64,000 nucleotides of DNA from Shinella kummerowiae (lineage in GTDB: Bacteria; Pseudomonadota; Alphaproteobacteria; Rhizobiales; Rhizobiaceae): contig NZ_WUMK01000009.1 of the NCBI RefSeq assembly GCF_009827055.1, positions 186,001 to 250,000 on the forward strand. The letters are read 5' to 3'. The notes under the pieces were generated by a model. The model worked only from the letters and a program-made list of their open reading frames with translations. It did not search any database and was not told the origin of the DNA. Positions 1 to 8,020 of this stretch are shown one piece after another (the stretch's first letter is position 1; the number at the start of each line of letters is the position of its first letter). The position numbers and the translations under genes are program-made.

Positions 1-509
1 TCCGAACCGGCATGGGGTTCAGTGAGGTTCATCGACCCCATCCACTCCCCGGACACCATCTTGGGCAGGTAGGTGCTCTTGAGGTGGTCGGAGCCGTGCG
101 CCGTCAGCGCCTCGATGGCACCGATCGTCAGCGTCGGGCCGATCGCGAAGGCCATTGAACCGCTATTCCACATTTCAAGCGCCGCGACATGCAGCATATG
201 CGGAAGTCCCTGCCCGCCGAAATCCGGCGAGGCCGTCAGCGAGTTCCAGCCGCCTTCCGCCCAGGCCCTGTAGAGCGCCGGCCAGCCATCGGGCATGGAG
301 ACCGTGCCGTCGACGAAACGCGCTCCTTGCGTATCGCCGATTGCGGCAAGCGGTGCGACCTCCTCGGTGGCGAAGCGGCCGGCCTCGGACAGGATGGCGT
401 CGACGAGATCGTCCGTCAGATCACCAAGATGCCCGCCGTCCAGTGCGGGCGTCAGCCCCGCCACGTGTTTCAGCGTGAACGCAATCTCCTCGACCGGCGC
501 CTTGTACAT
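1..509 (-). CDS. Acyl-CoA dehydrogenase, N-terminal part (gene runs off the window)
   Basis: This is the first 169 residues of a flavin-dependent acyl-CoA dehydrogenase; the 3' part lies outside the window. The start MYKAPVEEIAFTLKHV and the later segments GGQGLP and MNLTEPHAGS are characteristic of the large acyl-CoA dehydrogenase subgroup that includes the 3-methylmercaptopropionyl-CoA dehydrogenase (DmdC-like) enzymes. Such enzymes oxidise an acyl-CoA to the 2-enoyl-CoA and pass electrons to electron transfer flavoprotein. A good ribosome binding site (GGGAGGAGGAT) lies just before the ATG. The true substrate cannot be decided from this fragment; DmdC is a frequent label for this subgroup and should not be over-read. 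Confidence 0.85.
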   Translation of the reverse strand, partial: MYKAPVEEIAFTLKHVAGLTPALDGGHLGDLTDDLVDAILSEAGRFATEEVAPLAAIGDTQGARFVDGTVSMPDGWPALYRAWAEGGWNSLTASPDFGGQGLPHMLHVAALEMWNSGSMAFAIGPTLTIGAIEALTAHGSDHLKSTYLPKMVSGEWMGSMNLTEPHAGS

Positions 510-622
510 CTTTATCCTCCTCCCATCCGCTCTCCCGGGCTCGGGCTGCGGCGACGTGTTGGCAGCAGATTATTGATTTTTACGTAAACGTCAACTTGAT
601 GGACGCCTGCCTGAAAGCAGAA

Positions 623-652
623 AGGCCGACCGGAACACTGTCCGATCGGCCT
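623..652 (-). terminator. Rho-independent-type hairpin after the BA14K gene
   Basis: Arms AGGCCGACCGG and CCGATCGGCCT pair over 11 positions with one mismatch and an 8-base loop. Read on the minus strand the stem is followed by a T-rich stretch (TTTCTGCTTTC), so it fits as the terminator of the gene ending at 694. Confidence 0.6.
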
Positions 653-693
653 GTTTGCTGTGCCGGAGGCCCGGCATCTGTTATTTCAACCGG

Positions 694-1239
694 TCAGCGA
701 TACGGCGACAGGCACTGACGGCGCGGTCCGTTGTAGGGCTGATAGGTGTTATCGTATGCACGATACGAGCGGTAACGGTTGGCACACCAGTTTACGTGCG
801 AACCACCGCCGACGTAGCCGCGGTCATTGGCAATCGCGCCGCCGATAATGGCACCGGCACCAAACGCGGCAAGCGGGAACCAGTAGCCGTTGTGGCTGCG
901 ATAACCGTGGCGATAGTGGCGGTAGCCGCGATGCCCGCGGTACCAGCCATAGCGATCACCGCGGTCACGCCAGCCGACATGGCGATTCCGGTTCCATCTG
1001 CGGCTCTCCCGCCAGCCGCGATCGCCGCGCCAACCGCGGTCACCACGCCAGCCGCGATCGCCACGTCTGATCCAGCGGCGGTGATCGCGATCACGCACCA
1101 ATTGCACATCGCTTCCGCCGGTGGACGTGACGGGCTGACTGACGGAACCCGCCACCGGCATCGCGTTTACGGGCACGACGGGCGTTAGGGCAAACAGCGC
1201 CGACATCGCGACGGCCATACATTTGCTGATTAGCTTCAT
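694..1239 (-). CDS. BA14K family secreted protein
   Basis: A 181-residue protein with an N-terminal signal peptide ([20 protein letters not shown] followed by VVPVNA), then a low-complexity Arg/Gly/Trp/Asp region containing tandem RGDRGW copies (about residues 60-90), a Tyr/Arg/His-rich part, and a small hydrophobic Gly/Ala segment before a C-terminal domain ending in QCLSPYR. This is the layout of the BA14K family, first known as a Brucella immunoreactive protein and widespread in Rhizobiales; it is probably envelope-located. I chose the ATG at 1239 because it has the site GGGAGAAG and starts a clean signal peptide; a longer in-frame start exists at 1350. An EcfG-type promoter lies about 60 bases upstream. 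Confidence 0.8.
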   Translation of the reverse strand: MKLISKCMAVAMSALFALTPVVPVNAMPVAGSVSQPVTSTGGSDVQLVRDRDHRRWIRRGDRGWRGDRGWRGDRGWRESRRWNRNRHVGWRDRGDRYGWYRGHRGYRHYRHGYRSHNGYWFPLAAFGAGAIIGGAIANDRGYVGGGSHVNWCANRYRSYRAYDNTYQPYNGPRRQCLSPYR

Positions 1240-1296
1240 GACACTTCTCCCTATCGGTGCCTTTCGGCTCTTGCTCGAATGGCAATTTGAACGCGA

Positions 1297-1321
1297 AACG
1301 CACCAAAGTCCCTTTCGTTCC
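1297..1321 (-). promoter_or_regulatory. EcfG/RpoE2-type general stress promoter for the BA14K gene
   Basis: On the minus strand the sequence reads GGAAC, 16 bases, CGTT, an exact match to the alphaproteobacterial general stress response sigma factor consensus (GGAAC-N16/17-CGTT). The -10 element is 57 bases before the ATG at 1239, a reasonable leader length. Confidence 0.75.
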
Positions 1322-1363
1322 ATATGTGCTTCATCGGGCAGCACTTTCAATAGGCGGCGGGCG

Positions 1364-1380
1364 TTAGCCCTCCGTTAACC
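1364..1380 (+). promoter_or_regulatory. Possible CtrA half-matching site upstream of the lysozyme gene
   Basis: TTAG-N7-TTAACC differs from the CtrA consensus TTAA-N7-TTAAC at one base and lies 55 bases before the ATG at 1436. Such motifs arise by chance, so this is weak. Confidence 0.25.
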
Positions 1381-1435
1381 ATGCCTGTCGCACGATGACC
1401 GCTTGCGGAGGCGCGGGAATCGAACAGGAGCGTCC

Positions 1436-2527
1436 ATGAACCCCAAGCATCTTTCCGGCCTCGTCGCCCTCATGGCGCTGGCGACCCTGCCCTTTTCCAC
1501 CCGGGCAGCCGATGTGGAACCGTGGAAGACGCCGGAAAACGCCATCGTCATCGACGCCTACGAGTTGAACGAAATCGACTGGTCCGAGATGCTCTCCGAC
1601 AAACGCATTGCCGGCTTCATCTCGAAGGCCTCCGACGGCCTGCCGGAAAGCTATAGCTGCAAGGGCGAGCACAGCGGCGACACGGTGGCGCACTGCAAGA
1701 CCATGTGGCGCAAATATGCCGTGAGCCGCGAGCTCTACGAAACGCGCCGCCTGCTGGCCCGTGCCAAAGGGCTGCTGTGGGGGGCCTATCACCTCGCCCG
1801 TCCCGGCAACCCGATCGACCAGGCCAATCATTTCCTCGACTATGCCAAGCCGCAGGATGACGAGATGATGGTGCTCGACATCGAGGGTATCGAACCCGAC
1901 AATTACATGTCGCTCGAGGATGCGCAGATCTTTGCCGGCCACGTGAAGACGCGCACCGGCCGCTATCCGGTGCTCTATACCAACCATTCCACCGCCCGGC
2001 ACATCGCGCTCAACCGCGACAAGTACCGCATCCTCTCGCGCCTGCCGCTCTGGTATGCCCGCTACAAGCCGGGGATTGAGGGGGCGTTCCCGATGGGCAA
2101 CTGGGATAATTATGCGCTCTGGCAGTTCTCCGCCGCGGCGAATTGCTCCAAGCGCCGCTGCCCGTATCGCGTCAAGGGGGCGGAAAACGACATCGACGTC
2201 AACGTCGCGCCGATGACCAAGGCAGAGCTGCAAAAGGCCTGGACGTTTGGCGCACTGCTGCCGGAAAAACCCTTCGAACCGCTGGACGAGATGCTGACCG
2301 CGTCCATCCCGACGGGCGGCGCCCTGAAGGCGACTGTCGAAGCGACCGTCACCATCGGCACGGGGGCCCAGACGGCAGGCATCGTCACGCTCGCCGACGG
2401 CAAGACGCCCTTCCCCATGACGGTCAGCGCGGAGGTTCGCGCCGGCATCATGGCGAACGGCACCACGACCACCCTGCTCGGGCCTCGCGTGGTCGAGGTC
2501 ACGCCGATGAACTACCAGGATTTCTGA
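1436..2527 (+). CDS. Secreted GH25 family lysozyme (N-acetylmuramidase)
   Basis: A 363-residue protein with a signal peptide (about residues 1-24) and a glycoside hydrolase family 25 domain (about 35-260). Family signatures are visible: the first-strand Asp in VIDAYE (D40), the catalytic pair in VLDIEG (D148 and E150), GRYPVLYTNH, and the late WYARY and LWQFS segments. GH25 enzymes cut the beta-1,4 bond between MurNAc and GlcNAc in peptidoglycan, here in the periplasm or outside the cell. The C-terminal 100 residues are extra and not recognised. The start at 1436 is preceded by ACAGGAG and gives a clean signal peptide; an earlier in-frame start at 1403 would not. It is followed after 35 bases by a phosphatase gene on the same strand. 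Confidence 0.9.
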   Translation: MNPKHLSGLVALMALATLPFSTRAADVEPWKTPENAIVIDAYELNEIDWSEMLSDKRIAGFISKASDGLPESYSCKGEHSGDTVAHCKTMWRKYAVSRELYETRRLLARAKGLLWGAYHLARPGNPIDQANHFLDYAKPQDDEMMVLDIEGIEPDNYMSLEDAQIFAGHVKTRTGRYPVLYTNHSTARHIALNRDKYRILSRLPLWYARYKPGIEGAFPMGNWDNYALWQFSAAANCSKRRCPYRVKGAENDIDVNVAPMTKAELQKAWTFGALLPEKPFEPLDEMLTASIPTGGALKATVEATVTIGTGAQTAGIVTLADGKTPFPMTVSAEVRAGIMANGTTTTLLGPRVVEVTPMNYQDF

Positions 2528-2562
2528 GCGCCAGCCCTCCGGTCCGCAGGGGCAGTATCCGC

Positions 2563-3216
2563 ATGGCCTATACGTTCGCCGTTGGCGACATCCACGGTTG
2601 TATCGACCCGATGAACAGGCTGCTCGCCCGTATCGAGGCCTATGCGGCTTCCGGCACCGTGGTCTTTCTGGGAGACTATATCGATCGCGGGCCGGACAGC
2701 CGCGCGGTGCTCGACCGGCTCATGGCCGGCCCCTCCGCCGCCTTCTGCTGGATATGCCTGATGGGCAACCATGAAGACATGATGTGCGGAGCCTATGAAG
2801 GGCGCAGCGAGCGCGACTGGTGGCTCGACAATGGCGGCCTCGAGACCGAAATATCGTTCGACGGCCGCGTGCCGGCCGCCTGTCTCGACTGGGCGGCGAA
2901 ACTGCCGCTCCTGCATGCCGATGAACACAGGCTGTTCGTCCATGCCGGCGTATCGCCCGCCTTTCCGCTGGAACGGCAAAGCCGGCGCGACCTGCTCTGG
3001 CTGCGGTTTAAATCCGACCAGTCAGAGGACTACTGGGGCAGGCATCTGGTGCACGGCCACACGCCGTCGAAATCCAACCCGATCACGGTCGGCAACCGAA
3101 CGAATATCGACGGCGCCTGTGTTTTTGGCGGCAAACTCGTCTGCGCGGTTTTCGACGATGCCATCGCCGGCGGGCCGGTCGACTTCATCGAAGTCGCGGC
3201 CGCCGGTGATGCATAA
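2563..3216 (+). CDS. PPP-family metallophosphatase (Ser/Thr phosphatase or Ap4A-hydrolase-like)
   Basis: 217 residues carrying the metal-binding signatures of the calcineurin-like PPP superfamily in order: GDIHG (8-12), GDYIDRG (37-43), GNHED (68-72), then HAGV and GHTP in the second half. These ligate a dinuclear metal centre. Bacterial proteins of this size either remove phosphate from phosphoproteins (PrpA type) or cleave diadenosine tetraphosphate; sequence reading does not decide between them. It follows the GH25 gene closely and may share its transcript. Confidence 0.88.
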   Translation: MAYTFAVGDIHGCIDPMNRLLARIEAYAASGTVVFLGDYIDRGPDSRAVLDRLMAGPSAAFCWICLMGNHEDMMCGAYEGRSERDWWLDNGGLETEISFDGRVPAACLDWAAKLPLLHADEHRLFVHAGVSPAFPLERQSRRDLLWLRFKSDQSEDYWGRHLVHGHTPSKSNPITVGNRTNIDGACVFGGKLVCAVFDDAIAGGPVDFIEVAAAGDA

Positions 3217-3243
3217 ACGGGACGCCCCGGCGTTCCTATCGCG

Positions 3244-4347
3244 TCACGCCTCAATCGACACGTCGCCGATCGGCCGCGAGCAGCAGGCGAGGATGTAGCC
3301 CTCCTCGATCTCGTCGTCGAGGATGCCGCCATTGTGGCGCATGTCCACCTCTCCCGAGACCTTCATGACGCGGCAGGTGCCGCACAGGCCGCCCTCGCAG
3401 GCCGCGCCGATGCGCACGCCCGCGGCACGCGCCGTCTGCAGGATCGTCTGGCCGGGCGGGCATTTGCTTTCCTTGCCGGCCATGGTGAAGGAGATGGTGG
3501 CCACCGCATTGGCGTCGACCTCGATCTCGCCGGCGCCGGCCCGAATGGCGATCTCCTCCGGCGCGGGCGCTGCGGCCGGCTGGAAGCTTTCCTCATGGTA
3601 GCGGTCCATGTTGAAGCCGCAGACCTTGAGCATGTCCCTGACGCCGCGCATGAACGGTTCCGGGCCGCAGCAGAAGACGGTGCGGTCGCGGAAGTCGGGC
3701 GAGAGCAATGACAGGCGGGCGGCGTCGATGCGGCCGCGCAGGCCATGCCAGCCGTCGCGCGGATTGTGGCCCTCGACGACGAAGCCGAGCGCCAGGTTCG
3801 GCATGTGGGCCGCCAGACATTCGAGTTCGGCCTTGAAGAGCAGGTCGTCGGGCCTGCGGGCACAGGTGACGAAGGCGACATCCGACTGCGGCGCGCAGTC
3901 CGACATCCAGCGGGTCATCGACATCATCGGCGTGACGCCGGAACCGGCCGAGATGAAGAGGTACTTTTCCGCAGGATAGCGCACGAAGGAGAAGTCGCCG
4001 AGCGGGCCGAAGGCCTTCAGCGTCATGCCCGGCTTCAGATGGTCAAACATCCAGCGCGTGCCGATCGAATTCTTCTGCGCCTTCACCGTCACGGCGACGG
4101 TGAAGGGACGCGAAGGCGTCGAGGACAGCGTGTAGGTACGCATCACAGGCTCGTCTTCGGAGACCGGCAGTTCCAGCGTGACGAACTGGCCCGGCAGGTA
4201 GCGGAACCAGTTGTCGCGATCCGAGCGGAAGGTGAAGGTCATCACATCCGTCGTCTCGACGGTGGCGGCGACACATTCCAGCAGATTGTGGCGGTCGTGC
4301 CAGGGATTGAGTTCGTCGAAATGGCGGAAATGGCTGGCGATCGTCAT
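3244..4347 (-). CDS. Ferredoxin-type reductase of a Rieske oxygenase (GbcB-like)
   Basis: 367 residues with three domains: a flavin-binding reductase domain with RTYTLSSTP (about 70-80), an NAD-binding domain with GSGVTPMMS (about 135-145), and a C-terminal plant-type [2Fe-2S] ferredoxin domain with CEGGLCGTC and a later CC. It should take electrons from NADH through flavin and the cluster and deliver them to the Rieske oxygenase encoded just upstream. That gene's TGA and this ATG are separated by one base (TGACATG), so the two are surely co-translated. Size and architecture fit GbcB, the glycine betaine demethylase reductase; stachydrine or carnitine monooxygenase reductases are close alternatives. 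The pair lies behind a cobalamin riboswitch. A longer in-frame start at 4395 would overlap the oxygenase gene and is less likely. Confidence 0.9.
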   Translation of the reverse strand: MTIASHFRHFDELNPWHDRHNLLECVAATVETTDVMTFTFRSDRDNWFRYLPGQFVTLELPVSEDEPVMRTYTLSSTPSRPFTVAVTVKAQKNSIGTRWMFDHLKPGMTLKAFGPLGDFSFVRYPAEKYLFISAGSGVTPMMSMTRWMSDCAPQSDVAFVTCARRPDDLLFKAELECLAAHMPNLALGFVVEGHNPRDGWHGLRGRIDAARLSLLSPDFRDRTVFCCGPEPFMRGVRDMLKVCGFNMDRYHEESFQPAAAPAPEEIAIRAGAGEIEVDANAVATISFTMAGKESKCPPGQTILQTARAAGVRIGAACEGGLCGTCRVMKVSGEVDMRHNGGILDDEIEEGYILACCSRPIGDVSIEA

Positions 4348-4348
4348 G

Positions 4349-5593
4349 TCAGGCCACCCGCGACAGCGGCCGCTTGGCGCCGTCGAGCCGTTCAATCATG
4401 AAATTGGCGTACCATTCGACGAACTGCATGACGCCGCCTTCGTCCTCCGGGGAATAGGGTCCAGGCTGGTAGGCCGGCGAGCGGATGCCGAAGGCGTTTT
4501 CCTCGACGATCCGGCGGTCCTGGTCGTTGGTCTCGGTCCAGACATGGGTGAGTTCGTCGAGACGATAATCGACGCCTTCCACCGCATCCTTGTTGACGAG
4601 CCATTTGGTGGTGACCTGCGTCAGTTCCGGGCCGAGCGGCAGCACGCGGAAGGTGATGGCGTGGTCGGCCAACACATGGTTCCACGTCGTCGGGTAGTGG
4701 AAGAGCAGCAGCGTGCCAATCCGGCTTTCCAGCACGTCGCTGGACAGCGGGCGGGCGACGGCGCGCGCGCCCGACATGGTGTAGCTCTCGGCATCCTGGA
4801 TCAGCGGCATGCGGGCGGCGCGGAACTGACCGGTCGGCGACATGCGGAATTCGCTCGGCAGGCCAGCGGCCTCGCATTTGGCCCAGTGTTCGGCAATCAC
4901 CGGATCGTCCTTGGCGCCCTGCACGCCGGTGGCGCTCGGCGCTTCCGGATAGGTGCGGCAGAGTTCCGGGTGGTTGGCGGCACAGTGATAGCACTCGCGG
5001 TTGTTTTCCCAGACGAGCTTCCAGTTGCCCTTCTCGATGATCGTGCTTTCGAAGGCAACCTTGGTTTCACCAAGGCGGTGACGGGTGAGATAGGGTTCGA
5101 CCAGGGCGCGGAACGGCGCAAAATCAGGCGCTTCGTCGGCAAGGCAGACGAAGATGTAGCCGCCGACGGTCTCGCAATGCATACGCTTCAGGCTGTGCTG
5201 CGTCCTGTCGAAATCCTCCGCCATGTGGCGCGCGAAGAGCAGCGAGCCGTCGAGTTCGTAGGTCCACTGGTGATAGGGACAGACGAGCTTGGCCGACGAG
5301 CCCTTGTGCTGGGTGCAGACGCGCGAGCCGCGATGGCGGCAGGAATTGTGCAGCGCGCGCACCGTTCCGGAGCGGTCGCGGGTGATGACGACGGGATAGT
5401 CGCCGACCTGCACGGTGAAATAGTTGCCGGCCTTGGGGATCTCGCAGTCGTGGCCGATGAACAGCCAGTCGCGGTACCAGATCGTCTCCAGGTCGAGCTT
5501 GTAGTGATCGGGGTCGATGTAGAAGGCCTGCTCGAGGCTGTAGCCGTCGCGCCGGTTCTTGAGCTTGCGGAGCACGTCGCTGCGAATGTCCAT
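4349..5593 (-). CDS. Rieske non-heme iron oxygenase, glycine betaine/stachydrine demethylase type (GbcA-like)
   Basis: 414 residues. The Rieske cluster ligands are C85-x-H87 (SCRHRG) and C105-x2-H108 (CPYHQW); the mononuclear iron site is in NRECYHCAANHPEL (H203 and H208) with a carboxylate expected near residue 355. This C-Y-H-C-A-x-N-H form is typical of the GbcA/Stc2 group, which removes N-methyl groups from quaternary ammonium compounds as formaldehyde using O2 and NADH. It forms an operon with the reductase downstream. The leader carries a B12 riboswitch, so expression should fall when cobalamin is plentiful; that is unexpected for an enzyme without a corrinoid and suggests a B12-independent stand-in for a corrinoid pathway. 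The exact substrate is not proven. Confidence 0.88.
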   Translation of the reverse strand: MDIRSDVLRKLKNRRDGYSLEQAFYIDPDHYKLDLETIWYRDWLFIGHDCEIPKAGNYFTVQVGDYPVVITRDRSGTVRALHNSCRHRGSRVCTQHKGSSAKLVCPYHQWTYELDGSLLFARHMAEDFDRTQHSLKRMHCETVGGYIFVCLADEAPDFAPFRALVEPYLTRHRLGETKVAFESTIIEKGNWKLVWENNRECYHCAANHPELCRTYPEAPSATGVQGAKDDPVIAEHWAKCEAAGLPSEFRMSPTGQFRAARMPLIQDAESYTMSGARAVARPLSSDVLESRIGTLLLFHYPTTWNHVLADHAITFRVLPLGPELTQVTTKWLVNKDAVEGVDYRLDELTHVWTETNDQDRRIVEENAFGIRSPAYQPGPYSPEDEGGVMQFVEWYANFMIERLDGAKRPLSRVA

Positions 5594-5652
5594 GCCGGAT
5601 CCTCAGAATATCCAGGTTTTGAAGACCGAGGCGCACGGAAGGAGACGGCATC

Positions 5653-5694
5653 CGGGCGGCAAGCCGCACGAATTGCACGCTTCCCGGCCGCCCG
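5653..5694 (-). promoter_or_regulatory. GC-rich hairpin between B12 aptamer and oxygenase gene (possible expression platform)
   Basis: Eight-base arms CGGGCGGC and GCCGCCCG, with a further AAGC/GCTT pairing inside, form a strong stem between the aptamer and the ATG at 5593. There is no U-tract after it on the minus strand, so it is not a classical intrinsic terminator; it could act through translation or Rho. Confidence 0.4.
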
Positions 5695-5718
5695 CCGCAG
5701 CCAGTCACGATCGTTTCT

Positions 5719-5885
5719 CCAGGCTGGTTTCCGGGCTGAGGAATGTCCCGAAGGACCGGTGCAGCGCCTTCCCAGACCTCCCGTCCAGTGGCTTCTGCTG
5801 CACCTTGTTCCAACACCGTTGCGGGGGCAGCGCCGGATTTCAACCGGCTTCCCAATTCTCCACCCTCCCTGAGAAGTGGCACCTT
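5719..5885 (-). ncRNA. Cobalamin (adenosylcobalamin-type) riboswitch
   Basis: Read on the minus strand, the conserved parts of the B12 element appear in order: GGTGCCAC (5883-5876), a core with GGGAAGCCGGT then AAATCCGGCGCTGCC and CCCGCAACGG (5853-5815), the B12 box AAGCCACTGG (around 5794-5785), and the closing AGCCCGGAAACC (around 5738-5727). This is a nearly complete match to the aptamer. It lies about 125 bases ahead of the Rieske oxygenase gene and reads toward it. In proteobacteria this element lowers expression of downstream genes when cobalamin is bound. Usual targets are B12 synthesis, transport or B12-independent isozymes such as metE; a Rieske oxygenase/reductase operon is an unusual target. 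Confidence 0.95.
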
Positions 5886-5892
5886 GAGTGTG

Positions 5893-6185
5893 CTTATCTA
5901 AGCGCAAGAATCGGCGCACAACATGTCGAAAAACGACACGGCCTCCTGATTTGACGACAGCGTATTCCAGAAGGAACGAGGTGCACCGATCCGGCTTTTT
6001 CCAGTCATACCAAAGCGATATGCCCAATTTTTCGGCGGATTGCCCTGCCCGCAGCAACGCCGGGGTCACGCATTATGCGCTTGTCATATTGCGACCATGA
6101 TATCGGCGAGACAGGAATTGGGAGTGCGTCAGCAAGGATTGCTTAACGACGTTTTCTTACTCTTGTGTGCGATCAGGGCGCGAGG
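5893..6185. other. Divergent intergenic region upstream of riboswitch and of a conserved unknown gene
   Basis: About 290 bases with no convincing gene. It must hold the promoter for the riboswitch transcript (minus) and that for the gene at 6186 (plus). A short perfect palindrome, TGTCG-AAAAA-CGACA, is at 5924-5938. A partial stress-promoter match (GGAAC at 5973, but GCTT in place of CGTT) was not accepted. Confidence 0.5.
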
Positions 6186-6806
6186 ATGGAGTGCCGCCAC
6201 GTGCAGCAGACGAAATTTCGATATTACGACGCCGTAGCCTACAAGCGCGCCAACCCGCCGAAAGCAGCCATCCACACTCAGTTCCTGCGGACCGGCCGTA
6301 TCGACCGTGACGTCAGCTGGAGCCCGAGCGAGAAGCGCTACCTCTCCTATCAGGAAGTGGCCGAGCGCACCGGCCGCAAGCTGGAGCGGGCGGGCAATGT
6401 CACCCACGACCGCATCAACGGCTTTCATGAGACGATCCAGTTTCCCAAGCTGATCTTTCACCGCACGCTCGCCCAAACGCCGCATCTCGGCTACTGCCAC
6501 ATCACGGTGGCCAATTCCCGTTTCGCGGAATTCCCGAACGTGCAATGGGCTTTCTACATGACGAACTTCCTTGCCGAGATCGGCGACGAAGACCAGTTCT
6601 TTGCCGGCATTTCGAAGAAGCCGGGCCGGATGTATTTCGCCATCGCGATCACCCCGACGGAAGAGGAAGGCCGCCTCACCATCGACCGCAAGGTGCGCGG
6701 CAACGGCGTGATCTTCCGCACCGACGACCCGAAGCTCGCCATGAAGAATGTGCTGATGCTCGGCGCCCGCAACGAGGCACTGCGCAAGGTCATCCGCGCG
6801 ATTTAG
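6186..6806 (+). CDS. Conserved protein of unknown function (rhizobial type)
   Basis: About 206 residues, soluble, with no signal peptide or membrane segment. It contains the motifs FRYYDAVAYKRA near the start, YCHITVANSRFAEFPNVQ in the middle and GNGVIFRTDDP near the end. I do not recognise a characterised domain; from memory it resembles a rhizobial domain of unknown function (perhaps DUF6656), which is unverified. The ATG at 6186 is preceded only by GCGAGG directly against it; a GTG at 6165 in the same frame is the alternative and has no better site, so the start is uncertain. It converges with the GGDEF-like gene and the stops overlap by four bases. Confidence 0.7.
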   Translation: MECRHVQQTKFRYYDAVAYKRANPPKAAIHTQFLRTGRIDRDVSWSPSEKRYLSYQEVAERTGRKLERAGNVTHDRINGFHETIQFPKLIFHRTLAQTPHLGYCHITVANSRFAEFPNVQWAFYMTNFLAEIGDEDQFFAGISKKPGRMYFAIAITPTEEEGRLTIDRKVRGNGVIFRTDDPKLAMKNVLMLGARNEALRKVIRAI

Positions 6807-7861
6807 GACGCCCGGTACAGCATCCATTCCTTGCCCGCCGGCACTTCGTCGCCGCGACCGTAGACGACGACGAGATCGCCCCCGGCGCCCTTTGCCTCCA
6901 GAAGCGCCCGTTCGCAGGCCGATGCCAGGTCGAGCGCGCTCTCGGCACGGTCCGACATGCACACACCGGCAGACAGGGTCAGATGGCCGAGATTGCGGCC
7001 GGTGCGCGGGTCGCGCAGCGCCATCGTCTGGAACGCTGCACGCAACAGATCGACAAGCCGTGTCACCTCGCCCTCGTCCGAGGTCTGGAACAGGAAGCCG
7101 AAGCGCAGGCCGTCGAAGCGCACGGCGAGGTCGCTGGTCGGGAACGCCTGGCGGATGAGGCCGCCGTAGAAGGTGACGAGATGGTCCGAAAGGGCCTCGA
7201 TCTGGGCCGGCGAGAAGCGGCGGTCGGCATCGACCTCGGCGACGACGACGCCGCAGAGCATCGGCAGGTCCGGATTGGCATAGACGCGGGCGAGCGCCTT
7301 GTTGAAGGCGCGACGGTTGCCGAGCTTCGTCGGCGGATCGACGAATTTCATCGCCTCGAAATCCGCCATCTCCTTCTGGATACCTTCCATGACGGCAGAT
7401 TGCGCGGCGACCTTTGCCGCCATTTCCGCGGTGTGGCTGACGCGCAGTTCCGTCGCGCGTTGCAGGGCCGCAAGCGAGCCGCCGAGCACGTCCTCGCCGC
7501 CCGCGTTGCGAATGACCTGCGAGGCCTCGCCGATCAACCGGCCATAATCGGAAAGCGATGTGCGCTCCTGGCTGAGAAGGTCCATGAAATTGCTCATCTC
7601 GCCGCTGATCGCACCGGCGGAGCGTTGCAGCACGCTCGCCTCGTGCTGGTGCGGCAGATATTTCCGGCCGAGCTCGTCGAGCATGGCCTGGGTCTTGTAT
7701 TTGCCGAGTGCCACGAAATCGCGCACCAGATCCGGATTGGCGCCGGCATAGGCCTCGTAGACCAGTTCGTAATTGCGCGGCAGGCCATCGATGCCCATCT
7801 GCTTCATGGCCGTTGCGACGCGCAAGGCGATGTCGGTCGTCGAGGATTTCTTGTGAGCCAT
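6803..7861 (-). CDS. Degenerate GGDEF-domain protein
   Basis: 352 residues: an N-terminal helical region (1-170) and a C-terminal domain that begins with DPPTKLGNRRAF (175-186), the counterpart of the D-x-LTGLxNRR entry of diguanylate cyclases. Where GGDEF should be, the sequence is RFDGLRF (248-254), so the residues for metal and GTP are lost. It is therefore unlikely to make c-di-GMP and may act as a binding or scaffold protein. Three other c-di-GMP-type or signalling genes occur at the far end of the window (61.0-64 kb). No membrane segment or signal peptide is visible, so it is probably cytosolic. Confidence 0.85.
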   Translation of the reverse strand: MAHKKSSTTDIALRVATAMKQMGIDGLPRNYELVYEAYAGANPDLVRDFVALGKYKTQAMLDELGRKYLPHQHEASVLQRSAGAISGEMSNFMDLLSQERTSLSDYGRLIGEASQVIRNAGGEDVLGGSLAALQRATELRVSHTAEMAAKVAAQSAVMEGIQKEMADFEAMKFVDPPTKLGNRRAFNKALARVYANPDLPMLCGVVVAEVDADRRFSPAQIEALSDHLVTFYGGLIRQAFPTSDLAVRFDGLRFGFLFQTSDEGEVTRLVDLLRAAFQTMALRDPRTGRNLGHLTLSAGVCMSDRAESALDLASACERALLEAKGAGGDLVVVYGRGDEVPAGKEWMLYRAS

Positions 7862-8020
7862 GAATTGGGGACCTGCGTGCGGGACTGTTCACCCCATCCC
7901 TAGCAGGCCGCTCTTTCGACCCCTCTAATCCGGTCGTTCGAATTTTAGGCAAACCGCCCGAGCCCTTGGCATTTGCCGCCAAAGCCCTGTAAAGGAAGCC
8001 GGAAACGACGGAAGGGCGAC

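Noticed and set aside
4211-5872. A 553-codon open frame on the plus strand opposite the Rieske gene pair
   Set aside because: It is an antisense shadow caused by high GC content; its composition is Arg/Ala/Gly/His-rich without motifs, while the minus strand shows complete conserved enzymes.
5973-5997. Possible EcfG promoter (GGAAC-N16-GCTT) before the gene at 6186
   Set aside because: The -10 part is GCTT, not CGTT, and the gene start itself is uncertain.
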